In this document: piece by piece, positions 18,688 to 27,770 of the stretch
How positions within the stretch are numbered: position 1 is the stretch's first letter
How the letters are laid out: every line of letters begins with the position of its first letter
Origin: Salipiger profundus
GTDB taxonomy: Bacteria > Pseudomonadota > Alphaproteobacteria > Rhodobacterales > Rhodobacteraceae
Direction of reading: 5' to 3'
DNA: 64,000 nucleotides
Assembly (NCBI RefSeq): GCF_001969385.1
Contig: NZ_CP014796.1
Coordinates: 3,923,501-3,987,500, forward strand
Program-made: the position numbers and the translations under genes
Notes under the pieces: model-generated
What the model was told of the DNA's origin: nothing
Databases searched by the model: none
What the model saw: the letters and a program-made list of their open reading frames with translations, nothing else

Positions 18688-19722
18688 ATGACCCAGATCA
18701 CGCTCCGACGCCCCGATGACTGGCACCTGCACCTGCGCGACGGCGCGGTGCTGCGCGCCGTGACCCCCGAGACCGCCCGCCATTTCGGACGCGCGATCAT
18801 CATGCCCAACCTCGTGCCGCCGGTGGTGACCGGCGCCCAGGCCGAGGCCTACCGAGAGCGCATCCGCGCGGCGATTCCCGAGGGCAGCGGCTTCACGCCG
18901 TTGATGACGCTCTACCTCACCGAGGAAACCGACCCCGCCGACGTCGCCCGCGCCCATGCCGAGGGCATCGTAACCGCGGTGAAGCTCTACCCTGCAGGCG
19001 CCACCACCAACTCGGCCTCGGGCGTGCGCGATTTCGACAAGGTCCGCCCGGTGCTCGAGACCATGGCCGAACACGGCATCCCGCTCTGCGTGCACGGCGA
19101 GGTCGTCGACGCCGACATCGACATCTTCGACCGCGAGGCGGTGTTCATCGACCGCGTACTCGACCCGATCCGCCGTGCCACGCCGGGGTTGCGCGTGGTC
19201 ATGGAACACATCACCACCAAGGACGGCGTCGACTACGCGCGGGCGGGCGGCGACACGCTCGGTGCCACGATCACCACGCATCACCTGGTGATCAACCGCA
19301 ACCACATCCTCGTCGGCGGCATCAAGCCGCACTACTACTGCCTGCCGGTCGCCAAGCGCGAGAGCCACCGCGAGGCCCTCGTCGCGGCCGCCACCAGCGG
19401 CGATGCGAGTTTCTTCCTCGGCACCGACAGTGCACCGCATACCGACCCCAACAAGGAAAGCGCCTGCGGCTGCGCCGGCTGCTTCACCGCGACCAATACG
19501 TTGTCGATCCTCGCCGAGGTCTTCGAGGCGGCGGGCGCGCTCGACCGGCTCGAGGCGTTCACCTCGCTCAATGGTCCGGCCTTCTACGGGCTGGAGCCCA
19601 ACGCCGACACGGTGACCCTGAGCAAGGGGCCGGCGGTCGCCTACCCGCCGAAACTGCAGACCGGCGACGGGCCGGTCACGCTTTTCGATCCGGGCTTCCC
19701 GCTGCACTGGTCCGTCGGCTGA
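18688..19722 (+). CDS. pyrC: dihydroorotase PyrC
   Basis: Zinc enzyme closing carbamoyl-aspartate to dihydroorotate in pyrimidine synthesis. 344 residues, the class II (E. coli type) dihydroorotase. The metal HxH is His13/His15 in [10 protein letters not shown], the bridging carbamylated lysine is Lys99 in [13 protein letters not shown], and later ligands lie in CVHGEV, HITT and GTDSAPH. A Cys-rich CGCAGC segment near residue 267 is typical. The start at 18688 gives the usual [13 protein letters not shown] beginning. The next gene, pyrE, catalyses a later step. Confidence 0.96.
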   Translation: MTQITLRRPDDWHLHLRDGAVLRAVTPETARHFGRAIIMPNLVPPVVTGAQAEAYRERIRAAIPEGSGFTPLMTLYLTEETDPADVARAHAEGIVTAVKLYPAGATTNSASGVRDFDKVRPVLETMAEHGIPLCVHGEVVDADIDIFDREAVFIDRVLDPIRRATPGLRVVMEHITTKDGVDYARAGGDTLGATITTHHLVINRNHILVGGIKPHYYCLPVAKRESHREALVAAATSGDASFFLGTDSAPHTDPNKESACGCAGCFTATNTLSILAEVFEAAGALDRLEAFTSLNGPAFYGLEPNADTVTLSKGPAVAYPPKLQTGDGPVTLFDPGFPLHWSVG

Positions 19723-19753
19723 GAGGCGTTGCGGGCCTGCGGCCCGCCCCGCA

Positions 19754-19820
19754 AGGGGCGCTGCCCCTCTGGGCGCGTGCCGCGCCCATTCACCCCGAGG
19801 GTATTTGAAAAGAGAAGAAG
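19754..19820 (+). repeat. interspersed GC-hairpin repeat, copy C
   Basis: AGGGGCGCTGCCCCT hairpin (19754-19768), GGGCGCG...CGCGCCC palindrome, then CACCCCGAGGGTATTTGAAAAGAGAAGAAG. It sits in the pyrC-pyrE gap. A separate GCGGGC/GCCCGC hairpin (19731-19747) immediately precedes it. Confidence 0.85.
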
Positions 19821-19950
19821 CGGCGGGCGCGGCGCGGAGGCCGGCCTCGGCCGGGAGTGCTTTTCCAAGCGTCTGCGCCCCGTGCGGTCTTCCAAGCCGG
19901 CGGGCTTTCGCGCTAGAGGGGGCGCGGTCTTACATGCAGGAGTGCGCCCG

Positions 19951-20631
19951 ATGATCCCCTCGTCCTATCCCGCCAAAGAAGAAATGGCCCGGCTGACCGC
20001 GCGGATGCTGTGGGAGATCGGCGCGGTTCATTTCATGGAGGGTGGCGAGCCGTTCAAGCTGGCCTCCGGACTGCCGTCGCCGGTCTACATCGACTGCCGC
20101 AAGCCGAACTCCTTCCCGCGCGTGCGGTCTACGCTGATGGATTTCCTTGCGGTGACGGTGATGCGCGACGCCGGCTTCGAGGCGTTCGACAACATCGCCG
20201 GCGGCGAGACCGCGGGCATCCCCTTCGCGGCCATGGTCGCCGAGCGGCTGGCGCTGCCGATGACCTACGTGCGCAAGAAGCCCAAGGGATACGGTCGCAA
20301 CGCCCGCATCGAGGGCGTGATGACCGAGGGCCAGCGGGTGCTGCTGGTCGAGGACCTGACCACCGACGGCGGCTCGAAGCTGAGTTTCGTCGACGCGATC
20401 CGCGAGACCGGGGCGACCTGTGCGCATACGGCGGTGATCTTCTACTACGGCATCTTCCCCGAGACCACGCAGACGCTGGGCGACCACGGCGTGTCGCTGC
20501 ATTACCTCTGCACCTGGCACGACGTGCTGGCCGAGGCGAAGGCGCGCGGCGGCTTCGACGCCGAGACGCTGGCGGCGGTCGAGGCCTTCCTGGCCGACCC
20601 GCGCAAGTGGCAGGCGGAAAACGGCGCATAG
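19951..20631 (+). CDS. pyrE: orotate phosphoribosyltransferase PyrE
   Basis: Transfers ribose 5-phosphate from PRPP to orotate, giving OMP. 226 residues. The PRPP-binding motif [12 protein letters not shown] spans 130-141, and the flexible-loop lysines lie in [10 protein letters not shown] (107-116). The start at 19951 is preferred because [15 protein letters not shown] is the conserved N-terminus; the region upstream holds the repeat. The pyrC-pyrE gap is 228 bases, so the two may or may not share a transcript. Confidence 0.95.
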   Translation: MIPSSYPAKEEMARLTARMLWEIGAVHFMEGGEPFKLASGLPSPVYIDCRKPNSFPRVRSTLMDFLAVTVMRDAGFEAFDNIAGGETAGIPFAAMVAERLALPMTYVRKKPKGYGRNARIEGVMTEGQRVLLVEDLTTDGGSKLSFVDAIRETGATCAHTAVIFYYGIFPETTQTLGDHGVSLHYLCTWHDVLAEAKARGGFDAETLAAVEAFLADPRKWQAENGA

Positions 20632-20647
20632 GGTTTCATCGGCGAGC

Positions 20648-20656
20648 GGTGGATAA
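20648..20656 (-). promoter_or_regulatory. DnaA-box-like sequence upstream of dnaB
   Basis: Reads TTATCCACC on the minus strand, one mismatch from the DnaA box TTATCCACA. It lies just after pyrE and about 70 bases upstream of the predicted dnaB promoter start. Confidence 0.25.
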
Positions 20657-20688
20657 CACCGGATCGAATCGACCACGCGCGCCAGATG

Positions 20689-20716
20689 TTGCGGTGATCC
20701 CGGCCTGTGCTACGAT
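20689..20716 (+). promoter_or_regulatory. probable promoter of dnaB
   Basis: TTGCGG (20689-20694), 16-base spacer, TACGAT (20711-20716), with TGC just before the -10 (extended -10). It predicts a leader of about 145 bases before the dnaB ATG at 20867. Confidence 0.55.
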
Positions 20717-20768
20717 ATGTCAGGGCGAACGCGGGGCAACCGTGTCATCCACCGCCTTATCCCGGCGG

Positions 20769-20777
20769 TTTTCCACA
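20769..20777 (+). promoter_or_regulatory. DnaA-box-like sequence in the dnaB leader
   Basis: TTTTCCACA, one mismatch from TTATCCACA, about 45 bases downstream of the predicted transcription start. Its significance is uncertain: one-mismatch matches to a 9-mer arise by chance. Confidence 0.25.
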
Positions 20778-20866
20778 GAGAAATCCCGATTGGTCGGCGG
20801 GTCCGGCAGGGCTATGACGCCCCAACCATCGGGACACGCGCGCAGACGGGAAGCAGGGGCAGAGCA

Positions 20867-22354
20867 ATGAACGATCACAGCGTCTTCAATCCGACCGGTC
20901 TCGAGGTCGAGCAGGCCGAGACCATGCCGCATTCGATCGAGGCCGAGCAGCAGCTGCTCGGCGCGATCCTGACCAACAACGACGTCTACGACCGGGTCGC
21001 GGCGATTCTCACCGCCGGTCATTTCTTCGAACCGGTGCACCAGCGCATCTTCGAGATCGCCTCGGCGCGGATCGCGAAGAACAACCTCGCCTCCCCGGTG
21101 ACGCTCAAGGCGTTCATGGAGGACGACGAGGGCCTCAAGGAACTTGGCGGGCCGTCCTACCTCGTGCGGCTGGCCGGCGCCGCGGTCTCGAGCTTCGCGG
21201 TACGCGACTACGCGCAGATGATCTACGATCTCGCGGTCCGCCGCGACCTGATCCGGCTTGGTCGCGACATCGCCGACAAGGCCGCCAAGGTCGATGTGAA
21301 GAGCGAGCCGCGCGAGCAGATCGTCGAGGCGGAACAGGCGCTCTACAAGCTTGCCGAGCAGGGCCAGGCCGAGGGCGGCTTCCAGAGCTTCCTGCGCGCG
21401 GTGACCGACGCGGTGAACGTGGCCAACGCCGCCTACCAGCGTGACGGTGGCCTTGCCGGCATCTCGACCGGGCTCACCGACATGGACAAGAAGCTCGGCG
21501 GTCTGCACCCGTCGGACCTGCTGATCCTCGCCGGGCGCCCGTCGATGGGCAAGACGTCGCTGGCAACCAACGTCGCCTTCAACATCGCCAAGGCCTACAA
21601 GCGCGGCCAGCGGCCCGACGGCAGCGAGGGCGCCATCGACGGCGGCGTGGTGGGCTTCTTCAGCCTCGAGATGAGCGCCGAGCAGCTCGCCAGCCGGATC
21701 CTTGCCGAGGCCTCCGAGATCTCGAGCCACAAGATCCGCCAGGGCGACATGGACGAGAAGGAGTTCCGCCGCTTCGTCGACGCCGCCAAGGAGCTCGAAG
21801 CCTGCCCGCTGTTCATCGACGACACCCCGGCCCTGCCGATCAGCCAGGTCGCGGCACGGGCACGGCGGCTGAAGCGGACGCATGGGCTCGACCTGATCAT
21901 CGTCGACTACCTGCAGCTGCTGCGCGGCACCGCCGACAACCGGGTGCAGGAAATCGCCGAGATCTCGATGGGTCTCAAGGCCATCGCCAAGGAACTCAAC
22001 ATCCCCGTCATCGCGCTGTCGCAGCTGTCGCGCCAGGTCGAGAGCCGCGACGACAAGCGTCCGCAGCTGTCGGACCTGCGGGAATCGGGTTCGATCGAGC
22101 AGGACGCCGACGTGGTGATGTTCGTGTTCCGCGAGGAATACTACGTCGAACGCGAGAAGCCCTCGGATGACCGGCTCGACGAAATGGCGTCGTGGCAGGA
22201 GCGCATGAGCCGCCTGCACGGCAAGGCCGAGGTGATCATCGGCAAGCAGCGTCACGGCCCGATCGGCACGGTGGAGCTTGCGTTCGAGAGCCAGTTCACC
22301 CGCTTCGGCAACCTCGTGAAGCCCTGGCAGCAGGACGGCGGCGAAGGCTTCTGA
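20867..22354 (+). CDS. dnaB: replicative DNA helicase DnaB
   Basis: Hexameric 5'-3' helicase of the replication fork. 495 residues. The N-terminal helical domain (about 20-125) begins with MPHSIEAEQQLLGAIL; the RecA-like ATPase domain has Walker A GRPSMGKT (223-230), Walker B IIVDYLQLL, and SQLSRQVE followed by DLRESGSIEQDADVV. No intein or insertion is present. The start at 20867 is the first Met giving the family N-terminus and follows the GGGGCAGAGCA ribosome-binding region. A terminator follows. Confidence 0.97.
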   Translation: MNDHSVFNPTGLEVEQAETMPHSIEAEQQLLGAILTNNDVYDRVAAILTAGHFFEPVHQRIFEIASARIAKNNLASPVTLKAFMEDDEGLKELGGPSYLVRLAGAAVSSFAVRDYAQMIYDLAVRRDLIRLGRDIADKAAKVDVKSEPREQIVEAEQALYKLAEQGQAEGGFQSFLRAVTDAVNVANAAYQRDGGLAGISTGLTDMDKKLGGLHPSDLLILAGRPSMGKTSLATNVAFNIAKAYKRGQRPDGSEGAIDGGVVGFFSLEMSAEQLASRILAEASEISSHKIRQGDMDEKEFRRFVDAAKELEACPLFIDDTPALPISQVAARARRLKRTHGLDLIIVDYLQLLRGTADNRVQEIAEISMGLKAIAKELNIPVIALSQLSRQVESRDDKRPQLSDLRESGSIEQDADVVMFVFREEYYVEREKPSDDRLDEMASWQERMSRLHGKAEVIIGKQRHGPIGTVELAFESQFTRFGNLVKPWQQDGGEGF

Positions 22355-22374
22355 TCCACCGTGATCCGAAAGAA

Positions 22375-22406
22375 GGCGGGGTCGGTCGGCGACCGCCCCT
22401 TTTTCG
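22375..22406 (+). terminator. intrinsic terminator after dnaB
   Basis: GGGG-T-CGGTC (22378-22387) pairs with GACCGCCCC (22391-22399) with one bulged T and a 3-base loop, followed by TTTTT. It lies 24 bases after the dnaB stop. Confidence 0.8.
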
Positions 22407-22449
22407 TTGCGCTCGAGCTTGGGCGCTGCGCGTCCTTGTGGAGCCCTGT

Positions 22450-23001
22450 TCAGACCGGACCTGCGGGCGGAAACAGCAGCCGGTAGACATCGTTCGGATA
22501 GGCCTCGGCGCCGATGCGGAAGTGCGTGGTGCCGATTTTCTCGAAGCCCTGCGACAGGTAGAACCCGATGGCCGGCGCGTTCTCGGAATTCGTCGTCAGC
22601 CAGACCGACGCATGGCCCGTCTCGCGCGCATGGCGCAGCGCTGCGGCGAGCAGCGCGCGGCCCTTGCCGTGCCCCTGGTGGCGCGGCTGCACGTAGAAGG
22701 TCGCGATCTCGAGTTCCGAACATGCGGGAACCGGTGCGGGAGCGCCGGAGGTCAGGCGAATGAAGCCGTCGGGGCCGTCATCGTTCTCGGAGACGAGCAC
22801 CCACGCGCCGGGCCGCTCGATCATCGCCCGGAGGTTTCCGGCGGTGAAGGTGGAGAGCGCATGGTCGGCGAAGGCCGTGCTGACGCCGTGGCGGATGTAG
22901 GTGCCAAGCCAGACCTCGATCGAGATCGCCGCAAGGCTCGCGGCATCTTCCGGGCGCGCAGGACGCAACCGCGCGCGGCTGAAGGGTTGTGAGCGTTGCA
23001 T
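22450..23001 (-). CDS. GNAT family N-acetyltransferase
   Basis: 183-residue acetyltransferase of the GNAT superfamily, transferring acetyl from acetyl-CoA to an unidentified amine. The acetyl-CoA pyrophosphate-binding loop is the RHQGHGKGRALL segment (motif A, Q/RxxGxG/A), preceded by the beta-strand LEIATFYV and followed by NSENAPAIGFYLSQGFEKIG (motif B). The N-terminal RLRPARPEDAASLAAI is typical. The start at 23001 is where family similarity begins. It is divergent from alr with a 195-base gap and convergent with dnaB. Confidence 0.85.
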   Translation of the reverse strand: MQRSQPFSRARLRPARPEDAASLAAISIEVWLGTYIRHGVSTAFADHALSTFTAGNLRAMIERPGAWVLVSENDDGPDGFIRLTSGAPAPVPACSELEIATFYVQPRHQGHGKGRALLAAALRHARETGHASVWLTTNSENAPAIGFYLSQGFEKIGTTHFRIGAEAYPNDVYRLLFPPAGPV

Positions 23002-23196
23002 CGGGTCTCCGTCGTGCGGCGCAGGGTCTCCGGGACGTGTCGGCCATCGCGGCGGATCGGGCAAGCCCCGACATCGCCGGACCGTTGCGCTTAGAGAGCG
23101 CCCGGACCGCCCGCGAAGGCCACGTCGGCGCGCTCGGGCATGGCCTTGCCCGCATTCCCTCTTGACCCCGCCGCGGCTTCGTATTCCAAGCAGACC

Positions 23197-24234
23197 ATGG
23201 CACAGGCACAGCTCACGATCGACCTCGCCGCGATCCGCGCCAACTGGCGCGCGCTCGCGAAACTCACGACCGGCGAGGCCGGCGCCGTCGTCAAGGCGGA
23301 TGCCTACGGGCTGGGGATGGACAAGGTCGCCCCGGCGCTGGCCGAGGAAGGCGCACGGCGCTTCTTCGTCGCCATCGCCGAGGAGGGCGTGCGCCTGCGC
23401 CGCATCCTCGGGCCGGGCCCCGAGATCTGCGTCTTCGGCGGCCACATGGAGGGCGACGCCGACCTGCTGCGCGACGCCCGCCTCACGCCGATGCTGAACT
23501 CGATCGACCAGATGCTGCGCCACGTCGAGGCGCTGCCGGGCCACCCGTTCGGCATCCAGCTCGACTCGGGCATGAACCGGCTCGGGATGGAGCCTGCCGA
23601 ATGGTCGGCGCTGCGCGACATCGCGCTGGCGCAGAACCCGGTGCTCATCATGTCGCACCTCGCCTGTGCCGACGAGCCCGAGCACGGCATGAGCGCCTTC
23701 CAGCTGCGCACCTTCCGCGAGATGACCGACGGCATCGACGTGCCGCGCTCGCTGTCGGCCACCGGCGGCATCCTGATGGGCGAGGACTACCACTTCGACG
23801 TCACCCGCCCCGGCATCGGCGTCTACGGCGGCATGCCCTTCGCCGACGCGCAGCGCGTGGTGGAACTGCTGGTGCCGGTGATCCAGACCCGCGAGGTCAC
23901 ACCGGGCGAATCCGTGGGTTACGGCAACGCCTGGGTCGCGCGGGTGCCGACCAGGGTGGCGACCCTGTCGGCGGGCTATGCCGACGGCGTGCACCGGGCA
24001 CTGGCGCAAAAGGGCTATTTCTGGGCCGGCGAGACGCGCTGCAAGATCCTCGGGCGGGTCTCGATGGACCTGATCACCGTCGACGTGACGGCGGTGAAGG
24101 AGATGCCGCGCCATCTCGAGCTGCTCGGGCCGCACCAGACCATCGACAAGGTCGCCGACGCCATCGGCACCATCGGCTACGAGGTGCTGACCTCGCTCGG
24201 CAGCCGCTACGCGCGGACCTACACCGGCGCATGA
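23197..24234 (+). CDS. alr: alanine racemase
   Basis: PLP enzyme interconverting L- and D-alanine for peptidoglycan. 345 residues, slightly short but complete. The PLP lysine is Lys33 in [10 protein letters not shown]; the opposing catalytic tyrosine lies in [17 protein letters not shown] and [13 protein letters not shown] are conserved family segments. The start at 23197 follows family pattern ([17 protein letters not shown]). The stop overlaps the start of the Mla permease gene (ATGA), so cell-wall and lipid-transport genes are coupled here. Confidence 0.94.
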   Translation: MAQAQLTIDLAAIRANWRALAKLTTGEAGAVVKADAYGLGMDKVAPALAEEGARRFFVAIAEEGVRLRRILGPGPEICVFGGHMEGDADLLRDARLTPMLNSIDQMLRHVEALPGHPFGIQLDSGMNRLGMEPAEWSALRDIALAQNPVLIMSHLACADEPEHGMSAFQLRTFREMTDGIDVPRSLSATGGILMGEDYHFDVTRPGIGVYGGMPFADAQRVVELLVPVIQTREVTPGESVGYGNAWVARVPTRVATLSAGYADGVHRALAQKGYFWAGETRCKILGRVSMDLITVDVTAVKEMPRHLELLGPHQTIDKVADAIGTIGYEVLTSLGSRYARTYTGA

Positions 24235-25013
24235 GCCCCACCCTGCCCCTCGCCCTGCTCGGCCGCGCGGTTCTGAACGCGCTGGCCTCGGTCGGGCGCG
24301 TGGCGCTCTTCGCGCTGTCGGCGGTCACGCACCTGCTGCGGCCGCCCTTCTACGGCCGCGAGTTCTTGAACGCGCTCCTGCAGATCGGCTGGCTGTCGCT
24401 GCCGGTCGTCGGGCTGACGGCAGTGTTCACCGGCGGCGCGCTGGCGCTGCAGATCTACTCGGGCGGCGCGCGGTTCAACGCCGAGGCGGTGGTGCCGCAG
24501 ATCGTCGGCATCGGCATGGTGCGCGAGCTCGGGCCGGTGCTGGTGGGGTTGATGATCGCCGCGCGGGTGACCTCGAGCATCGCCGCCGAGATCGCGACGA
24601 TGAAGGTCACCGAGCAGATCGACGCGCTGGTGACTCTCTCGACCCATCCGATGAAGTATCTCGTCGCGCCGCGCCTGCTGTCGGCGCTGATCGTGGTGCC
24701 GCTGCTGGTGGCGGTGGGCGACGTGATCGGCATCTTCGGCGGCTATGTCGTCGCCACCGGCTCGCTGGGCTTCAACCCGGCGGCCTACCTGAAGAACACC
24801 GTGGATTTCCTCGAACCGCTCGACGTGATCTCTTCGCTGGTCAAGGGCTGCGCCTTCGGCGGCATCGCGGCGCTCATGGGGTGCTACTACGGCATGACCT
24901 CGGGGCGCGGCGCGCAGGGCGTGGGCCGCGCGACCAAGGGCTCGGTAGAGGCCGCCGCCGTGCTGATCCTCGCCGCCAACTTCCTGCTGACGGGGGTGTT
25001 CTTCTCGGTATGA
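24231..25013 (+). CDS. mlaE: MlaE-family lipid ABC transporter permease
   Basis: 260-residue integral membrane protein of the MlaE/YrbE family, the permease of systems that move phospholipids between the membranes. Family segments: [29 protein letters not shown], the cytoplasmic coupling helix [15 protein letters not shown]...[14 protein letters not shown], and the C-terminal [21 protein letters not shown]. Its ATPase partner is the next gene. The start overlaps the alr stop. No MCE (MlaD) substrate-binding protein is encoded in this cluster. Confidence 0.9.
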   Translation: MSPTLPLALLGRAVLNALASVGRVALFALSAVTHLLRPPFYGREFLNALLQIGWLSLPVVGLTAVFTGGALALQIYSGGARFNAEAVVPQIVGIGMVRELGPVLVGLMIAARVTSSIAAEIATMKVTEQIDALVTLSTHPMKYLVAPRLLSALIVVPLLVAVGDVIGIFGGYVVATGSLGFNPAAYLKNTVDFLEPLDVISSLVKGCAFGGIAALMGCYYGMTSGRGAQGVGRATKGSVEAAAVLILAANFLLTGVFFSV

Positions 25014-25107
25014 GCGGCCTCGTCATCCCCCACGCACACGCCGGGCAACGACATGCCTCCAGACGGGATCGCCCTCGCCGTGGCACCCTATTGACGGAGC
25101 CGGCGAC

Positions 25108-25854
25108 GTGATCACCCTCGAAGGCGTTTCCAAGAGCTTCGGCCCCAAGCCTGTCCTGCGCGGCGTCGACCTGTCGATTGCCCGGGGCACCTCGATGGTC
25201 ATCATCGGCGGATCGGGCACCGGCAAGTCGGTGCTGCTGAAATGCATCCTCGGGCTGATCGAGCCGGATGCGGGGCGCATTACCGTCGACGGGCGCGACG
25301 TGCACGAGGGCGACCGCGACGCCTTTCTCGCGCGGTTCGGGATGCTGTTTCAGGGCGCCGCGCTCTTCGACTCGCTGCCGGTCTGGCAGAACGTCGCCTT
25401 CCGGCTGCTGCGCGGCGCGCTGAAGCGCCCGAAGCGCGAGGCGCGCGAGATCGCCATCGAGAAGCTGCGCCGCGTCGGGCTCACCCCGGACGTGGCCGAT
25501 GCCTTTCCGGCGGAGCTGTCGGGCGGCATGCAGAAGCGCGTCGGCCTTGCCCGCGCCATCGCCGCCGACCCCGAGATCATCTTCTTCGACGAGCCCACCA
25601 CCGGGCTCGATCCGATCATGGCCGGCGTCATCAACGAGCTGATCCGCGAGATCGTCACCGAGATGGGCGCCACCGCGATGACCATCACCCATGACATGAC
25701 CTCGGTGAGGGCCATTGCCGACGACGTGGCGATGCTGCATGACGGTGTCATCAAGTGGACCGGCCCCGTCGCGCAGATGGACACCGCCGCCGATCCCTAC
25801 CTGCAACAGTTCATCCACGGGCGCGCCGAGGGCCCGATCGAGGCCGTGAGGTAA
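25108..25854 (+). CDS. mlaF: MlaF-family lipid ABC transporter ATPase
   Basis: 248-residue ATPase pairing with the MlaE permease. Walker A GGSGTGKS (about 34-41), Q-loop MLFQGAALF, signature LSGGMQKRVGLARAIA, Walker B IIFFDEPTTGLDP, and the switch histidine in TITHDM. The GMQKR form of the signature is characteristic of MlaF. Translation appears to start at GTG 25108; no better ATG precedes the conserved ITLEGVSKSFG. The 94-base gap after mlaE has no other gene. Confidence 0.9.
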   Translation: MITLEGVSKSFGPKPVLRGVDLSIARGTSMVIIGGSGTGKSVLLKCILGLIEPDAGRITVDGRDVHEGDRDAFLARFGMLFQGAALFDSLPVWQNVAFRLLRGALKRPKREAREIAIEKLRRVGLTPDVADAFPAELSGGMQKRVGLARAIAADPEIIFFDEPTTGLDPIMAGVINELIREIVTEMGATAMTITHDMTSVRAIADDVAMLHDGVIKWTGPVAQMDTAADPYLQQFIHGRAEGPIEAVR

Positions 25855-25863
25855 CTTCCGCCG

Positions 25864-26247
25864 ATGTTCGAACCAAGCCCTGTCCTGCTCGCCTTCCTCG
25901 TGTTCAAGCGCTTCGTCTTCCTCGAGCTGATCGCCGCGCTGGCGCTCGCCCGCGTGCTGACCGCGCGTGGCGCCTCGCGGATCGTCGCGGGCCTCGCACT
26001 GCTGCTGGCCGTGGCCGAAGCCGCGATCCTGCTCGCACCGGTCGCGGGGACGCCGCAGGGGGCGCTCTACCCGAGGCTCGCGCAGCTCATGCAGATGGGC
26101 AACGGCATGCTGCCGCTGTTGATCCCGTCGCTGTTCCTCGCGATCAGCGCCTACCTGCCCGGCAAGCGGATGCGGGGGCTCGATTTCGCCCATATCGCGC
26201 TTCTGTGGGTGCTGGTCGGCCTCTGGGTCGCGACCATGATCGTCTGA
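25864..26247 (+). CDS. small four-helix membrane protein, function unknown
   Basis: 127 residues with four hydrophobic segments (about 8-28, 36-60, 77-96, 104-126) joined by short loops; almost no polar core. I do not recognise a family. It lies 9 bases after mlaF and 4 bases before the PqiA-like gene, so it is almost certainly co-expressed with the lipid-transport genes and may be an accessory membrane subunit. That role is inference from position only. Confidence 0.65.
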   Translation: MFEPSPVLLAFLVFKRFVFLELIAALALARVLTARGASRIVAGLALLLAVAEAAILLAPVAGTPQGALYPRLAQLMQMGNGMLPLLIPSLFLAISAYLPGKRMRGLDFAHIALLWVLVGLWVATMIV

Positions 26248-26251
26248 GACG

Positions 26252-26695
26252 GTGCCGCGCACGGCTGCCCTGCTGAAGGCCGCGAATCTCGCGCTGCTGG
26301 TTCTCTACCCTGTCGCCTGGACGGCACCGCTGCTGCGGGCCGGCCTGCTGCCGCTCTTCGGGCTGGAAGAGATCAGCGTGCTCACCGGGCTGCGTGCCCT
26401 CTGGCAGACGGAAATCTTCCTCGCGGTGCTTGTCGCGCTCTTTGCGCTCATCGCGCCGCTGGCCAAGACCATCGGCCTCTCGCTCGTCCAGTTCGGTCTG
26501 CTGGGCCGACGGGCGCTGGTCGCGCTGAACCTTCTGGGGAAGCTCGCGATGGCCGACATCTTCCTGATCGCGCTCTACATCACGGCGGTGAAAGGCATCG
26601 GCATCGGGCGCATCGAGACCGCCTGGGGCCTCTACCTGTTCAGCGGCTGCGTGCTCGCCTCGCTGGTGCTTTCCCTGTTCCAGCGCCGGGATTGA
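26252..26695 (+). CDS. PqiA-like (paraquat-inducible protein A) membrane protein
   Basis: 147-residue membrane protein resembling one half of PqiA: about four helices with segments LYPVAWTAPLLRAG, PLAKTIGLSLVQFGLLGRR and LGKLAMADIFLIALYI, which match the family pattern of a charged cytoplasmic loop after helix 2. PqiA proteins accompany MCE lipid-transport systems. It lacks the CxxC motif at the start of the classic domain. The start is GTG at 26252, 4 bases after the preceding stop. Confidence 0.7.
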   Translation: MPRTAALLKAANLALLVLYPVAWTAPLLRAGLLPLFGLEEISVLTGLRALWQTEIFLAVLVALFALIAPLAKTIGLSLVQFGLLGRRALVALNLLGKLAMADIFLIALYITAVKGIGIGRIETAWGLYLFSGCVLASLVLSLFQRRD

Positions 26696-26737
26696 CCGTC
26701 CCGCAAGACGGAAACAACACCCGGGAATCGGGCCGAA

Positions 26738-26765
26738 TTGTCGATGCGCAATGTTCTCGTATAAG
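26738..26765 (+). promoter_or_regulatory. probable promoter for the coiled-coil membrane protein gene
   Basis: TTGTCG (26738-26743), 16-base spacer, TATAAG (26760-26765), inside an AT-rich island unusual for this sequence. Just downstream GGTTAAAAATTTTCTAG contains one TTAA half of a CtrA-type TTAA-N7-TTAA site; the second half matches poorly. Confidence 0.5.
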
Positions 26766-26860
26766 CATTGGTTAAAAATTTTCTAGGTCGCAACGCAACC
26801 TTCGGCGTATTCTTGCTGTTGTGATTTAGATCGAAAACAATTTCCGTGGGGCTTTTGAAG

Positions 26861-27700
26861 ATGATCACGCAACTGCGCGCTGGCGGACTGCTCCTTCAAT
26901 ACATCATGCAGCGGGTGACCTTCCTTCTGCTCCTGTCATTCGGGCTGGGCCTTCTGGCCTATACCGTCGCCTGCGCCGCGGGTCAGACTCCGTGGCTCGA
27001 AATGCCGCTCGCGTTCGGTGGCCAGATATACGAAGACGCCGGGAACTACGTCCAGGTCGGGCTGACCGCACTGGTCATCGGGATGATGTTCTTCCTGCCC
27101 ACAAACGCCCGCGTCATGGCGCTTGAGACATCGCACCGAAACTTCCAGATCCGCATGAAGGACGTGGCCCGCGCCTATTCCGCCGCGCATCGTGCCGACC
27201 GCGAGGGCGTCTTTACCCTGTCGTCGGAGTTCGACTCGGTTCGTGAACGCATCGCCTTTCTGCGCGATCATCCCGATCTCGGGGATCTCGAACCCTCGGT
27301 GCTCGAGGTCGCGGCCCAGATGAGCCACGTCTCCAAGGAGCTGGCGCAGGTCTACTCCGACAGCAACGTGCAGCGGGCACGGGATTTCCTGACCGCGCGC
27401 CAGCAGGAAATCGCGGATTTCTCCGTGCGTCTCGAAGAGGCCAAGGTCGTCGCCAACGAGATCCGCCAGTGGCACAATCGCGTCGAGATCGAGGAAGACG
27501 TCGCGGAATCGCAGCTCGCCCGGCTGTGCGAGGAACTCGAACAGATTCTGCCCGAGATCGTGCCCGAGCCCGTGGCGCAGGCGCCTCTCGCGCCGTCCGA
27601 ACATCCCTCCGGCTGGGTGCGCGACAACGACGCCGCCTTCGTCGAGGAGCGCGACGACCAGCGTGTCGTCGCCATGGTCACGCAGCGCGCCGCCGAATAA
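26861..27700 (+). CDS. two-helix membrane protein with coiled coil, Rhodobacterales-type
   Basis: 279 residues. Two hydrophobic helices (about 18-40 and 67-87) are followed by a long soluble, helical and charged region (about 90-240) rich in Glu/Arg heptads, including FDSVRERIAFLRDHPDLGDLEPSVLEVAAQMSHVSKELA, then a Pro/Ala-rich tail. Similar proteins in this order are, from memory, labelled 'DNA repair protein', but nothing in the sequence supports a repair activity. The start at ATG 26861 is preferred over GTG 26846 because a GGGG ribosome-binding stretch precedes it at proper spacing. It lies 70 bases upstream of radA. Confidence 0.75.
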   Translation: MITQLRAGGLLLQYIMQRVTFLLLLSFGLGLLAYTVACAAGQTPWLEMPLAFGGQIYEDAGNYVQVGLTALVIGMMFFLPTNARVMALETSHRNFQIRMKDVARAYSAAHRADREGVFTLSSEFDSVRERIAFLRDHPDLGDLEPSVLEVAAQMSHVSKELAQVYSDSNVQRARDFLTARQQEIADFSVRLEEAKVVANEIRQWHNRVEIEEDVAESQLARLCEELEQILPEIVPEPVAQAPLAPSEHPSGWVRDNDAAFVEERDDQRVVAMVTQRAAE

Positions 27701-27770
27701 CGCCACGACCGAAGCCCGGTGGCGTCGCGGGGTCTTGCACCTCCGGGCTGCCGCGGCCTAGAAGGCTGCA

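Noticed and set aside
24874..26262. Long minus-strand frame across the Mla genes
   Set aside because: Antisense shadow of mlaF and neighbours; no start signal or domain.
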